Positions 9,102 through 19,600 of a stretch of DNA of 64,000 bases are shown in pieces. The notes under the pieces were generated by a model. It saw only the letters and a list, made by a program, of their open reading frames with translations, had not been told where the DNA came from and ran no database searches. The stretch lies in contig JACKCI010000001.1 in assembly GCA_020634155.1 (NCBI GenBank), forward strand, positions 1,054,001 to 1,118,000, read 5' to 3'. The stretch comes from Anaerolineales bacterium (lineage in GTDB: Bacteria; Chloroflexota; Anaerolineae; Aggregatilineales; J027). A program made the position numbers and the translations under genes. Position 1 is the first letter of the stretch. Each line of letters opens with the position of its first letter.

Positions 9102-10034
9102 ATGCGAAAACTGTGGCTCACTGTGGGACTCACCGTCATCTTGATTAGTGGCGTACTGCCTACCGCCGCCCAAGATGATTATACTTGTGTCAATACCTAT
9201 ACCGTCCAATCGGGCGATAACCTCTATCGCATTGCCCAAGCCAATCATGTCGATTGGGGTGAACTCGCCGCGCTGAATGGCATCGAAAACCCGCGTGTCA
9301 TCTTCGCTGGCGATGTCCTATGCCTTGATGGGTTGGCCGAAGCACTACCTGCCCCAGCCGATGGCACAGGCGGCCCTACCCCTGATGACCAGACTCCGCC
9401 GCCCCAACCCGTCCCCGCCGAACCCATTCCGGCTGAACCGATACCTGCCCAACCTGCCCCGCAGCAACCCGTTGCCCCTCCACCCGGCTTCCAAGCAGCC
9501 GCCAATGTCAGCGTGACCAGCGACGGGCTGACCTATTCAACCGACAACTTGGGGTACTATACTGTCCAACCTCACGATAACCTCTACCGTGTGTCATTGG
9601 CATTTGGGGTGGCGCAGGATGTGCTAGTAGCACTCAACGGCATTGAGAATCCTAGCATTATTTTCGTGGGTCAACGCCTGCTCATTCCTCTGCCAACGCC
9701 GTCTGGCCCAGTGCCGGGCAGCTATCCCGCGATTAGCATTGTGCCACGCTTGGCGGCTCCGGGAGATGAAGTGACCGTTATCGGCAACAACTATCCACCC
9801 AATGCTGACGTTGAGATTTTCCTTGAAAAGCCGAGTCTCCAACGCCAAAGTGATGCCCTACTGACCGTTACAACAGATGCCAATGGAAACTTTAGCGCAG
9901 CCCTCACCATCCCCGCTCAATGGTCGGATGGGAGTGCAGTTAATACCCGCACCGTCTCATTCTCAGGGCGGATGGTCGATGATAGCCGCTATTGGGGCAT
10001 GAATTTCTTCATCAATGCCGCTTGGACACCCTAA
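9102..10034 (+). CDS. Secreted protein with two LysM domains
   Basis: A 310-residue exported protein. The start is ATG at 9102, preceded by GGAAAGGG and followed by a signal peptide ending in TAAQ. A first LysM domain (about residues 30-73; YTVQSGDNLYRIA) is followed by a Pro-rich linker with PAEPIPAEP-type repeats (about 85-140). A second LysM domain follows (about 155-205; YTVQPHDNLYRVS). The last 100 residues look like a beta-sandwich (VPRLAAPGDEVTVIG...). LysM modules bind N-acetylglucosamine-containing glycans, so the protein probably sits in the cell wall. No hydrolase domain is recognisable. The gene ends at a strong terminator. Confidence 0.82.
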   Translation: MRKLWLTVGLTVILISGVLPTAAQDDYTCVNTYTVQSGDNLYRIAQANHVDWGELAALNGIENPRVIFAGDVLCLDGLAEALPAPADGTGGPTPDDQTPPPQPVPAEPIPAEPIPAQPAPQQPVAPPPGFQAAANVSVTSDGLTYSTDNLGYYTVQPHDNLYRVSLAFGVAQDVLVALNGIENPSIIFVGQRLLIPLPTPSGPVPGSYPAISIVPRLAAPGDEVTVIGNNYPPNADVEIFLEKPSLQRQSDALLTVTTDANGNFSAALTIPAQWSDGSAVNTRTVSFSGRMVDDSRYWGMNFFINAAWTP

Positions 10035-10058
10035 AAGCATCTGGCTTAAACACACGCA

Positions 10059-10085
10059 GGGGCGGGTCAGCATCCGCCCCTTTTT
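10059..10085 (+). terminator. Rho-independent terminator after the LysM gene
   Basis: GGGGCGG at 10059-10065 pairs with CCGCCCC at 10074-10080 around an 8-base loop, followed by TTTTTGTTTT. It sits between the convergent LysM and MscS genes, and the T-tract fits termination of the plus-strand gene. Confidence 0.85.
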
Positions 10086-10088
10086 GTT

Positions 10089-11189
10089 TTATACACGCGG
10101 GGCGGCAGGCATTGATTCGATGTAGATACTGCGGGTGGGGAAAGCAATACTCAAGCCAAGGCCCTCGACCACATCCATAATGGCAAGGTTAATTTGCTCT
10201 TGCTCGGCTGTCCATGCCGCCCAATCGGTAATCGCCACATAGCAAATCACCCGTATATCCAACGAGCTATCACCAAAGCGAATAAAATGAACAATCACCG
10301 ACTCAGGGTCAACATGAGGACGTACCCGCAAAGCCTCACGCAGTTGCTCTAGCAGAGTTCGCATCTGCTGGCTATTGGTTTGATATGTCACGCCTAGCAC
10401 AAAATCAACTCGTCGCTTCTTGAGACGTGACCAGTTAAAAACCGCAGCATTGGTCAACATATTGTTAGGGACGGTCACATAGGCTTGGTCAAGACGACGG
10501 ATGCGGGTGGAGCGCACCCCAACATGCTCAACAATGCCCTCGACATCTTTGGTAACAATAAAGTCACCCACCGTGAAGGGGTTATCACTGACAATAGCCG
10601 TAAAGCCAAACATATTTGAAATGGTGTCTTGGGCTGCCAAAGAAAAAGCCAACCCAACCAAGCCGAAGGATGCCACAATACCTGTCACATTGTAGCCCCA
10701 CTCTTGCAAGACAATCACCACCGCCAGCACAAAGACCACCAATTGCACCACAATCCGCACAAAGGGCAATAACCGGGGTTCAACAACCAATCCCGTGAAC
10801 CGCAACACCGAGTTGGGCGTGATAGCGATAATGCTCACGATGTTGTAGATGGCGTGGAAGATAGCGATAATGACCAGCGTCCGCACCAATTGGCTGGAGA
10901 AATGGTTGAGGTCATGCCCAAAATCGACGACGGTCGTCGCAATGCTAATCCCCAAGGCCACAATCAGGTAGCGGCTGGGGCCAACCACTGCTTGGGTGAT
11001 GATATGTTCAATGTCTTGGCGAGTATAGCGCGAGACCAGCCGCAGCGGACGCAAAATCAGCCATGTCAAGGCACGCCGCAGCGCCCAAATAATGAAAATC
11101 GAAATCACAAGCAACAGAATACGCAAGATAACATTCTGAGCGTCTTCTGGTAACTGACTGAGTAACGGTATTCGTTCAAGTAAGTCCAT
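10089..11189 (-). CDS. MscS-family mechanosensitive ion channel
   Basis: A 366-residue membrane protein. The start chosen is ATG at 11189, six bases after GGGAGG; a TTG 18 bases upstream has no ribosome-binding site. Several hydrophobic helices occupy about residues 15-190, the last being the pore-lining helix with VASFGLVGLAFSLAAQD. The MscS beta domain follows (GIVEHVGVRSTRIRRLDQ, VTVPNN), then a C-terminal alpha/beta domain. Such channels open on membrane tension and release solutes on hypo-osmotic shock. The gene is divergent from the thioesterase gene. Confidence 0.88.
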   Translation of the reverse strand: MDLLERIPLLSQLPEDAQNVILRILLLVISIFIIWALRRALTWLILRPLRLVSRYTRQDIEHIITQAVVGPSRYLIVALGISIATTVVDFGHDLNHFSSQLVRTLVIIAIFHAIYNIVSIIAITPNSVLRFTGLVVEPRLLPFVRIVVQLVVFVLAVVIVLQEWGYNVTGIVASFGLVGLAFSLAAQDTISNMFGFTAIVSDNPFTVGDFIVTKDVEGIVEHVGVRSTRIRRLDQAYVTVPNNMLTNAAVFNWSRLKKRRVDFVLGVTYQTNSQQMRTLLEQLREALRVRPHVDPESVIVHFIRFGDSSLDIRVICYVAITDWAAWTAEQEQINLAIMDVVEGLGLSIAFPTRSIYIESMPAAPRV

Positions 11190-11253
11190 TGATGCCTCCC
11201 ATCTCAATACAGTAATGTTATACTACCGTTTCTTTCTGAGAGGATAATAAGTG

Positions 11254-11751
11254 ATGCACCCATTACCCACCATTGGTCAACCTTTACAAGATACTTGGCC
11301 TCAAGCCACTTGCTATGGTTGCGGGCCTGCCAACCCCTTTGGCCTGCACATCAAAAGCTATTGGAGCGAAGACGGGAGCGCCGTTGTTGCCACCTATCAC
11401 GCCGACCCCAAATATAACGCCGGATTTGATAATGTCATGTATGGGGGCTTGGTGGCCTCGTTGATTGATTGCCATAGCGTGTGGGCCGCTATTGCCTACA
11501 CCTATCGACTCGAAGGGCGTGAACACGGCACCTCGCCCATTGTCACCTATGTTACCGGGCGGCTGGATGTGCGCTATCTACGCCCCACCCCACTCCATGA
11601 CCCCATCCATCTCCACGCAGTAGTGGAAAAGGTCGAGGGACGCAAGGCCACCATCGTGTGCCAGTTAGGGCCAGCGGGCAGCGTGACCGCCGAAGGGCAT
11701 GTCCTCGCTGTCCGCATTGAAGCCGATAAGTCGATTGGGGCTGGTGGCTAA
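11254..11751 (+). CDS. PaaI-type hotdog-fold thioesterase
   Basis: A 165-residue protein of the hotdog superfamily. YGGLVASLIDCHSVWAA matches the family helix carrying the catalytic Asp. CYGCGPANPFGLHIK near the N-terminus is typical of a subgroup of PaaI-like thioesterases. The second half holds beta strands (YVTGRLDVRYLRPTPL). It probably hydrolyses acyl-CoA thioesters; the substrate is unknown. The start could be the GTG at 11251 or the adjacent ATG at 11254, both served by GAGGA upstream; ATG is chosen. The stop overlaps the stop of lgt by four bases. Confidence 0.78.
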   Translation: MHPLPTIGQPLQDTWPQATCYGCGPANPFGLHIKSYWSEDGSAVVATYHADPKYNAGFDNVMYGGLVASLIDCHSVWAAIAYTYRLEGREHGTSPIVTYVTGRLDVRYLRPTPLHDPIHLHAVVEKVEGRKATIVCQLGPAGSVTAEGHVLAVRIEADKSIGAGG

Positions 11752-12689
11752 CGCTTCGTGGCAGGTTTGGGTGGAGGTTTGCGGGTACTGGATGATTTAG
11801 TGATTGGCTTTTTCTTGGTCGGTGGTTGCTCTTGACCAAAAGGCGTGTGATGCTCTGCCACAAAATACTCGGTGCGCCGCCGAGCAAGGAAGATTATCAA
11901 CGCGCCAAAGAACATCAAAGCTGTGATAATCTGCGAAGCATTGACACTCCCGACCTTGGGAATCTCCACCCGAATAAACTCCAAAAGGAACCGCCCTAGG
12001 GAGTAGCCCATGACATACATCAGCAAGAAATCGCCCAATTGGAACTGCTGGCGGCGTTTACGCCATAAATAAAGCAGCAGCACAAATAGGGCCAATGACC
12101 ACAGCGACTCATACAGAAACAACGGATGGAAGTGGGTTTCATCGGCATAAGGGGGAAGCGGATAGTCAATTTTGATCGCCCACGGCAGGTTACTGGGGCG
12201 TCCATAGAGTTCTTGGTTGACAAAATTGCCCCAACGCCCAATGGCTTGACCAAGTGGCATAGCAATTGCAACCCGATCGGCCCAAGGCAACAAGCGTAAC
12301 TTATGGCGACGGGCATACAGACCAACGCCTAGCAAGCCGCCGAAGATGGCTCCAAAGATGGAGAGGCCCCCGCTCCAAATCGCCAACGGGCCATCGCGCA
12401 GGTCGGTAATGTAATCTAGATTCCATGTCACCCCCTGACCTGCATTGCCCGCCGGAAAGAGGACTGACCAGAGGCGTGCGCCAATCACCGCAAGGATGAC
12501 CACCCACACCACCCCATTCCACACAATTTCGGGGTCTTCGTCATCTTTTTTCGCCAGCCATGCTGCCAGCGATGTCCCCACAATAATCGCCAAGACAATA
12601 ATCACCCCATACCAGTGGATGGTCGGGTTGATGGTCGTTCCAAATAGATTAATTGGCCCAAATTCTAGGCTACGGCGTGTCAGTTCCAA
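11748..12689 (-). CDS. lgt: Prolipoprotein diacylglyceryl transferase
   Basis: A 313-residue multi-pass membrane enzyme that transfers diacylglycerol from phosphatidylglycerol to the lipobox cysteine of prolipoproteins. The family signature is present as GRWGNFVNQELYGRP, with the conserved Arg and Asn. Upstream lie HWYGVII and GARLWSVLF, corresponding to the H.YG and GGRL regions. The C-terminus carries an extra Lys/Pro-rich tail of about 30 residues. The start chosen is TTG at 12689, eight bases after AAAGGAG. The frame stays open far upstream, but that part is antisense to the enoyl-CoA hydratase gene and is not coding. Substrates in this window include the transglycosylase and SH3 lipoproteins. 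Confidence 0.9.
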   Translation of the reverse strand: MELTRRSLEFGPINLFGTTINPTIHWYGVIIVLAIIVGTSLAAWLAKKDDEDPEIVWNGVVWVVILAVIGARLWSVLFPAGNAGQGVTWNLDYITDLRDGPLAIWSGGLSIFGAIFGGLLGVGLYARRHKLRLLPWADRVAIAMPLGQAIGRWGNFVNQELYGRPSNLPWAIKIDYPLPPYADETHFHPLFLYESLWSLALFVLLLYLWRKRRQQFQLGDFLLMYVMGYSLGRFLLEFIRVEIPKVGSVNASQIITALMFFGALIIFLARRRTEYFVAEHHTPFGQEQPPTKKKPITKSSSTRKPPPKPATKR

Positions 12690-12774
12690 TCGTGCTGCTC
12701 CTTTACCTATAACGCTGGCAAGTGTAGCGTTTGCACGGACAACTTGCAATAATAGAGAAAAAAAGAGGAACCTA

Positions 12775-13557
12775 ATGATTGCAACTGAAACCCAAGCCCC
12801 CATCTTTACCATTAAGCTCAACCGCCCCGACAAGCGCAACGCCATCCAAGTCCAGATGTTGCAACAAATCGCAGAGGCCGTTGCCCAAGCCGAGCAAGAC
12901 CCCAGCGTGCGCCTTATCGTGATTCGTGGAGAGGGCAAGTCCTTTTCAACGGGTTTGGATGTCATGACAATGGGTGGCGTGCCTGAGATGTTTGGCGATG
13001 ATTGGACGCAACGCCCCCATGTCGTCACTCGTGCATGGCAAGACGCTCTCAATCGCCTCACACTGTCATCGCTGCCGATAGTGGTACTCATTCACGGCTA
13101 TTGCATCGGGGCCGGATTAGAGTTGGCGCTGGCCTGTGACTTCCGCTATAGCACCCCTGAAGCCATCCTCAGCCTCGAAGAAGCCCGCCTCGGTATGATT
13201 CCCGATGTAGGAGGCACCACCCGCCTCACCCAATTGGTGGGGCCATCTCGCGCTAAGGAAATCATCCTGACAGGCCGCCGCATTGATGGCACCACTGCCG
13301 AGCGCTGGGGGTTGGTGAACAGGGTAATGCTCAAAGACGAATTTGATGCCGCTGTGCAAAGCCTTGCCGAAGAAATCAGCGGGTGTGCGCCGCTGGCTGT
13401 AGCAGCAGGCAAGCGCATCATCCAAGGTATTGTCAACGAATCGCAGGGCTTGGTCTTGGAGCAAATTGAGCAAGCGGCTCTTTTCCACACCGCCGATCTG
13501 CAAGAAGGTATCCAAGCCATTATGGAACGTCGCAAGCCTGTCTGGAAAGCGCAATAA
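12775..13557 (+). CDS. Enoyl-CoA hydratase/isomerase family protein
   Basis: A 260-residue crotonase-fold enzyme. The start ATG follows AAAAGAGGA. The oxyanion-hole region (SFSTGLDVMTM) and CIGAGLELALACDF are present. Both glutamates used by hydratases are in place: one in GLELALACD, the second in LEEARLGMIP. The second half has GGTTRLTQLVG and AERWGLVNRV, typical of the family. It probably hydrates trans-2-enoyl-CoA in beta-oxidation, in line with the acyl-CoA dehydrogenase encoded nearby, but the superfamily is catalytically diverse and substrate chain length is unknown. Confidence 0.85.
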   Translation: MIATETQAPIFTIKLNRPDKRNAIQVQMLQQIAEAVAQAEQDPSVRLIVIRGEGKSFSTGLDVMTMGGVPEMFGDDWTQRPHVVTRAWQDALNRLTLSSLPIVVLIHGYCIGAGLELALACDFRYSTPEAILSLEEARLGMIPDVGGTTRLTQLVGPSRAKEIILTGRRIDGTTAERWGLVNRVMLKDEFDAAVQSLAEEISGCAPLAVAAGKRIIQGIVNESQGLVLEQIEQAALFHTADLQEGIQAIMERRKPVWKAQ

Positions 13558-13576
13558 ACTCAGTTTAGCATTAGCT

Positions 13577-13617
13577 CAAAAAAATAACGGCAGGGGGTGT
13601 CCCTGCCGTTGTTGTTT
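13577..13617. terminator. Bidirectional intrinsic terminator (enoyl-CoA hydratase / giant surface protein)
   Basis: AACGGCAGGG at 13586-13595 pairs perfectly with CCCTGCCGTT at 13601-13610 around a 5-base loop. On the minus strand the stem is followed by TATTTTTTTG, a strong T-tract ending the giant gene. On the plus strand it is followed by GTTGTTT. Confidence 0.85.
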
Positions 13618-13631
13618 AATCTGCCGCGTAG

Positions 13632-16600
13632 CTACTCGCGGTTGACAGGTGGATAACCTGTATCGGGCAAGCCTGTCGGAACAGGCACGCTGGCGGTGGC
13701 AGTGACAGCAAAGCCGCCGCTGGTCAAGGTCGCCGTGTTGGTAATGACCCCACTCGCGGGATTATCAAGAACGGTGGTCACAATCCGCATCTCGACTGTT
13801 TGGCCGGGTTGCAAGGTGCCAAGCTGGAAGGTCACGGTTTGACCATTGATAGTGACTGTCCCTTGTTGGGTGGTCGCATCATCAATCTGGAGTTCGGGCA
13901 CCAAGGTATCGGTAATCACCACATTATCCAACGGGAAGCCATTGGGGTTGGTGGCGGTAATCACCCATGTGATTTGCTCACCCGGTAGGCCCAACTCACC
14001 CGGAGCCAAGATACCAATCTTGCTGAGGGCAGGGTCGCTAACGCCCGGCTCACCACCACTAGACGGCACCACAATCGGCGTTACGGTTGGGTCATCAAGG
14101 GTTGGTGTGTCGGGGTCATCGGTGGGCAAGCTGACCAAGGTGGCATCAATGACCGTGCCTTGGTTGCTGACTTCGGTGATGTCCGTTGTCAGACCCGCAT
14201 TGATGGTCACTTCAAAGGTGATGGTTACACTATCGCCCACTGCCAAGGTTGGAATGTTGACACCAACGGTGGTATCACCCGCGCCGTTGCCATCCGTCAC
14301 CGTGCCTTGAGAGGTCGTCACACTACCCGATACCAACGTTGTGTTGGTATCGGGGCTGTCGCTGAAGTCCACGTTGGTCGCGTCGGCATTCCCGTTATTG
14401 AGAATGGTGACGGTGTAGGTCAAGGTGTCTTCGGGGTTGGCATCTCCATCCCCATTGACATCATCGGTCAGAGCGTCGGTCTTGTAGGCCAAGAGCAATG
14501 GGTTGCTGCCAAGTGGCGTCACAGTTGGGTCATCCACGGCTGGGGTATCGGGGTCATCGGTGTTTTGAGATGTGATACTGTCCGCCGTGATTTGGCCTTG
14601 ATTCTCAATGCTGGTCACATCAGGTGGCACGGTCGGGTTGTCGATGGTCACTTGGAAGGTAATCGCTACCCCGAAGCTGCTCGGAATGTCGCCAACGTCC
14701 ACTTGCACGCTGGTATCACCCCCTGTATTGCCGAGGACAATCGTGCCTTGGGTGGTGGTGACACTACCCACCACCAGCGTGGTATTGAGGCCCGGCGTGT
14801 CGGTAAAGACCACCGTCGTGACATCCACCACGCCGATATTGAGCAAAGTTACGGTGTATTCGAGGGTATCACCCGCCGATGGCACAGTATTGGCGTCCGC
14901 ATCGACCAACAAGCTATCGACCTTGTAAGCTCCGAGTTGTGGCTCAGTGCCAATCGTGCCGAGTGGCGTGCTGGTTGGGTCAGTGCTACCGGGGACATCG
15001 GGGTCGTCGGTGGGTAGGTCAGTCTGGGTGTCGCTATTGACCACACCTTGGTTGACCACCTGCACCACACCATCAGGAATGGGGCTATTGATAGTCACTT
15101 GGAAGGTGATGGTCACGCTACCACCTTGGCCCGCCAGCGTGCCAATATCGACCACCACATCGGTATCGCCAGCGGTGTTGCCTGTCGTTACCGTGCCTTG
15201 GCTCGTGACGACACTACCCACCACCAAACTGGTATTGGCATCGGGCGTATCGCTGAAGATGACGTTAGCATCGTCTTGGTCACCGCTGTTGGTGATGATG
15301 ACGGTGTATTCCAGCGTATCGCCCGCGTCAGCAATCGAGTTGCCGTTGCCATCAACCGCTAGGGCATCGCTCTTGGTCGCCGCTACATCGACTGCCGCAT
15401 CCACGGGAATATCAGCAGGCGGGGTATCGAAGGTCGGGATACCATCGGCGGTCACTTGGGCAATGTTGCTGATAAGTGTCACGCCCGCCGCGATGGGGTC
15501 ATTGACCGTCACTTCAAAGGTAATCGTGGCACTGCTGCCACCCGTCAGGTCGCCAAGGTCAACTTGTACGGTCGTATCGCCGCCATTGTTGCCGAGGACG
15601 ATGGTGCCTTGGGTGGTCGTAACCGAGCCGACATTGAGGGCGGTATCCACCGATGGCGTATCTTCGACCACCACATTGGTTGAGGTTTGGTCGCCTGTGT
15701 TCGTCACCACGATGGTGTAAAGTAGCACCTCGCCGGGTTGAGCCAAGCCGTCGTTGTTGCCGAAGGTGGCATCATCAACAATCTTGGTGGCTGTGCTGAG
15801 GTCAGGCACCGAGAGGACGCTGGTACTTTCCGTGTCGCTATCATCGCCCGTGTTGACCAAGTTCTCGTTGGCAGCCGTCACAGTAGCGGTGTCGCTGATG
15901 CTGTCGATACCCGATGGGGCCGTCGCATCAACCGTCAAGACCACCATTAGGGTTTCGCTGGCACCATTGGCAAGGTCGCCAACCGTCCATGTGAAGTTGG
16001 GCGAGGTGCCAGAGACACTACCGGTACCGCTGGGGGTCACGCTATCAACCGTCACGCCTGTCGGCAAGGTAAGGTCTTCGCTAAGTTCAACGCCTGTTGC
16101 ATCGGATGGGCCGTTGTTGGTCACAGTGATGGTGTACGTCAAGTTGCCCGCACCACTACCTGCCGCAACGGGGTCGATGCTTTCGACCTTGACCACGTTC
16201 AGGTCAATTTCGCGCCCGATGCTGGTGCTTTCGGTCGCGCTATCATCGCCTGTATTGACAATCGGCTCATTGACCGCTGTCACGGTAGCGGTGTCGCTAA
16301 TGACATCGGTACCAGAGGCCGCCGTTGCATCAACGGTCAGAATTACAGTCAGAGTTTCGCTGGCACCATTAGCAAGGGTACCGACTGTCCATGTGTAGTT
16401 GGGGGACGCGCCGCCAACCGTGGTGGTACCGCTACCTGTGGCGCTATCAACGGTCACGCCTGCGGGCAGGGTCAAGACTTCGCTTAACTCCACACCCGAC
16501 GCATCCGACGGGCCGTTGTTGGTCACCGTGATGGTGTAGGTCAAGTTGCCCACACCGCTACCCGCTACCACTGGATCGATACTCTCGACCTTGGTCACAG

Positions 16601-19600
16601 TCAGGTCCACTTCACGGACAACGCTGGTGCTTTCCGTCGCGCTATCATCGCCCGTGTTGACAATCGGTTCATTGACCGCCGTCAATGTGGCGGTGTCACT
16701 GATGACATCCACACCCGGAGCCGTCGCACTACTGACAGTCAAGACCACCGTCAAGGTTTCGCTGGCACCATCGGCAAGGGTACCAACCGTCCATGTGTAG
16801 TTGGGAGCCGCGCCACCGACAACGGTCGTGCCACTACCTGTGGCGCTGTCAACAGTCACACCAGCGGGCAGGGTTAAGACTTCACTCAACACCACGCCCG
16901 ACGCATCGGAGGGGCCGTTGTTGGTCACTGTAATGGTGTAGGTCAAGTTGCCTGCACCGCTACCCGCCAACACAGGGTCAATACTTTCAACTTTGGTTAC
17001 CGTCAAGTCCACTTCACGGACAACGCTGGTACTTTCGGTGGCACTGTCATCACCGGGGTTGATGAGCGCTTCATTAGCGGCAGAAATCGAGGCTGTGTCG
17101 CTGATGACATCCACACCTGCTGGAGCCGACGGCCCGACCGTCAAGATAACGGTTAAGGTCTCGCTGGCACCATTGGCAAGGTTACCGACTGTCCATGTGA
17201 AGAAGGGCGCAGCACCCGACACAGAACCAGAGCCACTGGGCGTCACGCTATCCACGGTCACGCCTGTGGGCAGGGTCAAAACTTCGCCCAATTCCACACC
17301 CGTCGCATCCGAGGGGCCGTTGTTAGTTACGGTTACGATGTAGGTCAAGTTGCCCACGCCACTACCTGCCAACACCGGATCAGCGCTTTCGACCTTAGTC
17401 ACCATCAAGTCGGTTTGACGCGAGATACTGGTGCTTTCGGTGGCGCTGTCGTCGCCTGTATTGATAGCGGTCTCATTAACCGCTGTCACGGTTGCCGTGT
17501 CACTGATGATGTCGGTACCGAGCGGGGCCGTTGGGCCAACCGTCAAGACAACAATCAAGGTCTCACTGGCACCATTGGCGAGGTTGCCCACCGTCCATGT
17601 GTAGTTCGGTGAAGCACCACTGACCGAGGTGGAGCCGCTCGGTGTCACGCTATCAACCGTCACACCTGCGGGCAGAGTCAAAACTTCGCTGAGTTCCACA
17701 CCCGTCGCATCCGAGGGGCCGTTGTTCGCCACAGTGATGGTATAGGTCAAATTGCCTACGCCACTACCGGCTACCACTGGGTCAGCGCTCTCGACCTTGG
17801 TCACTACCAGATCAACCTCGCGGCTGACGCTGGTGCTTTCCGTCGCACTATCGTCGCCCGTATTGACCAAAGTCTCGTTGGCAGCCGTCACGGTAGCGGT
17901 ATCGCTAATGACATCGGTACCGGAGGCGGTTGCACTGCTCACGGTCAAGACAACGGTTAGGATCTCGCTGGCACCGTTGGCAAGATTGCCGACTGTCCAT
18001 GTGTAATTGGGGGCTACACCACCAACGGTAGTGGTGCCGCTCGGTGTCACACTATCAACGGTCACACCTGCGGGTAGAGTCAAAACTTCGCTCAGTTCCA
18101 CACCTGTCGCATCAGCCGGGCCATTGTTGGTCACGGTTACCACATAGGTGAGATTACCCACGCCGCTGCCCGCAATTACAGGGTCAATGCTCTCGGTCTT
18201 ACTGACCACAAGGTCAACTTGGCGGACAACGCTGGTGCTTTCTGTCGCGCTATCGTCACCGGGATTGAGCAAAATCTCATTGGCGTTGGTGATGGTGGCA
18301 GTATCGCTGATAACATCCACGCCCGCCGCCGTTGTACCATCAACCGTCAAAGTAACGGTTAGAGTCTCGCTGGCAGCATTGGCGAGGTTACCGACTGTCC
18401 ATGTGTAGTTGGGGGCTGCACCAGCCACCGTCGTGGTACCACTCGGCGTCACGCTATCCACGGTGACACCTGCGGGTAGAGTCAAGACTTCGCTTAACTC
18501 GACAGCAGAAGCATCGGCAGGGCCATTGTTGGTCACCGTCACCACATACGTCAGATTACCGATACCACTGCCCGCCAATACGGGGTCAATGCTCTCAGTT
18601 TTACTGACGGTCAAGTCGGTTTGGCGGACAACACTGGTGCTTTCCGTCGCGCTATCATCACCGGGGTTATAGAGCGGCTCATTGAGAGTTGTTACCGTCG
18701 CGGTATCGCTGATGACATCCACACCGGGTAGGGTTGTGATGTCCGCCGTTAAGACAACGGTCAAGGTCTCGCTGGCACCGTTGAGCAGGCCACCAACCAG
18801 CCATGTGTAGTTGGGCGACGCACCCGTCACTGAGGTGGTGCCGCTGCCAGTGATGCTATCAACGCCCACACCTGCGGGCAGGGTCAAGACTTCACTGAGT
18901 TCGACACCAGTGGCATCCAGTGGGCCGTTGTTGGTCACGGTTACGACATAGGTCAGATTACCCACGCCGCTGCCCGCAACAACGGGGTCGATGCTTTCAG
19001 TCTTGGTGACCACCAAATCGACGCCATCAATGACAGAAGTAGCTTCAAAGGCACTATCGTTGCCAGCGTTGGTATCAGTTTCGTTTACCGCCGTCACTGT
19101 TGCGGTGTCATCAATGACATCGGTGCCCGTAGTGGCTCCGGTTGCAACGGTCAAGGTTACGGTCAAGGTCTCGGTTGCGCCATTGGGCAGAGCGCCAACC
19201 GTCCATGTGTAGTTGGGCGATGCGCCACCGACGGTAGTCGAGCCACTCCCGACCACACTATCAACCGTCACACCTGCGGGCAGGGTCAAGACTTCGCTCA
19301 ATGCCACGCCCGACGCATCAGATGGGCCGTTGTTGGTCACGGTGATGGTATACACCAGATTGCCGACACCCGCGCCTGCTACGGCGGGGTCAATGCTTTC
19401 GGTCTTCTGGACTTCAAGGTCAACTTCGCGGCCTACCGTTGTATCTTCGGTAGCGCTATCGTCGCCTGTGTTTATCAAGGTCTCATTGGCGGCGGTCACA
19501 GTCGCCGTGTCGCTGACAAAGCCACTCGCACCGCTACCAACTGTGAGAACCACTGTTAAGGTCTCACTATTGCCAACGGGAAGAGCGCCAACCGTCCATG

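Noticed and set aside
12690..13091. N-terminal extension of lgt by about 134 codons
   Set aside because: It runs antisense through the enoyl-CoA hydratase gene and has no Lgt-like sequence; TTG 12689 with AAAGGAG fits the family start.
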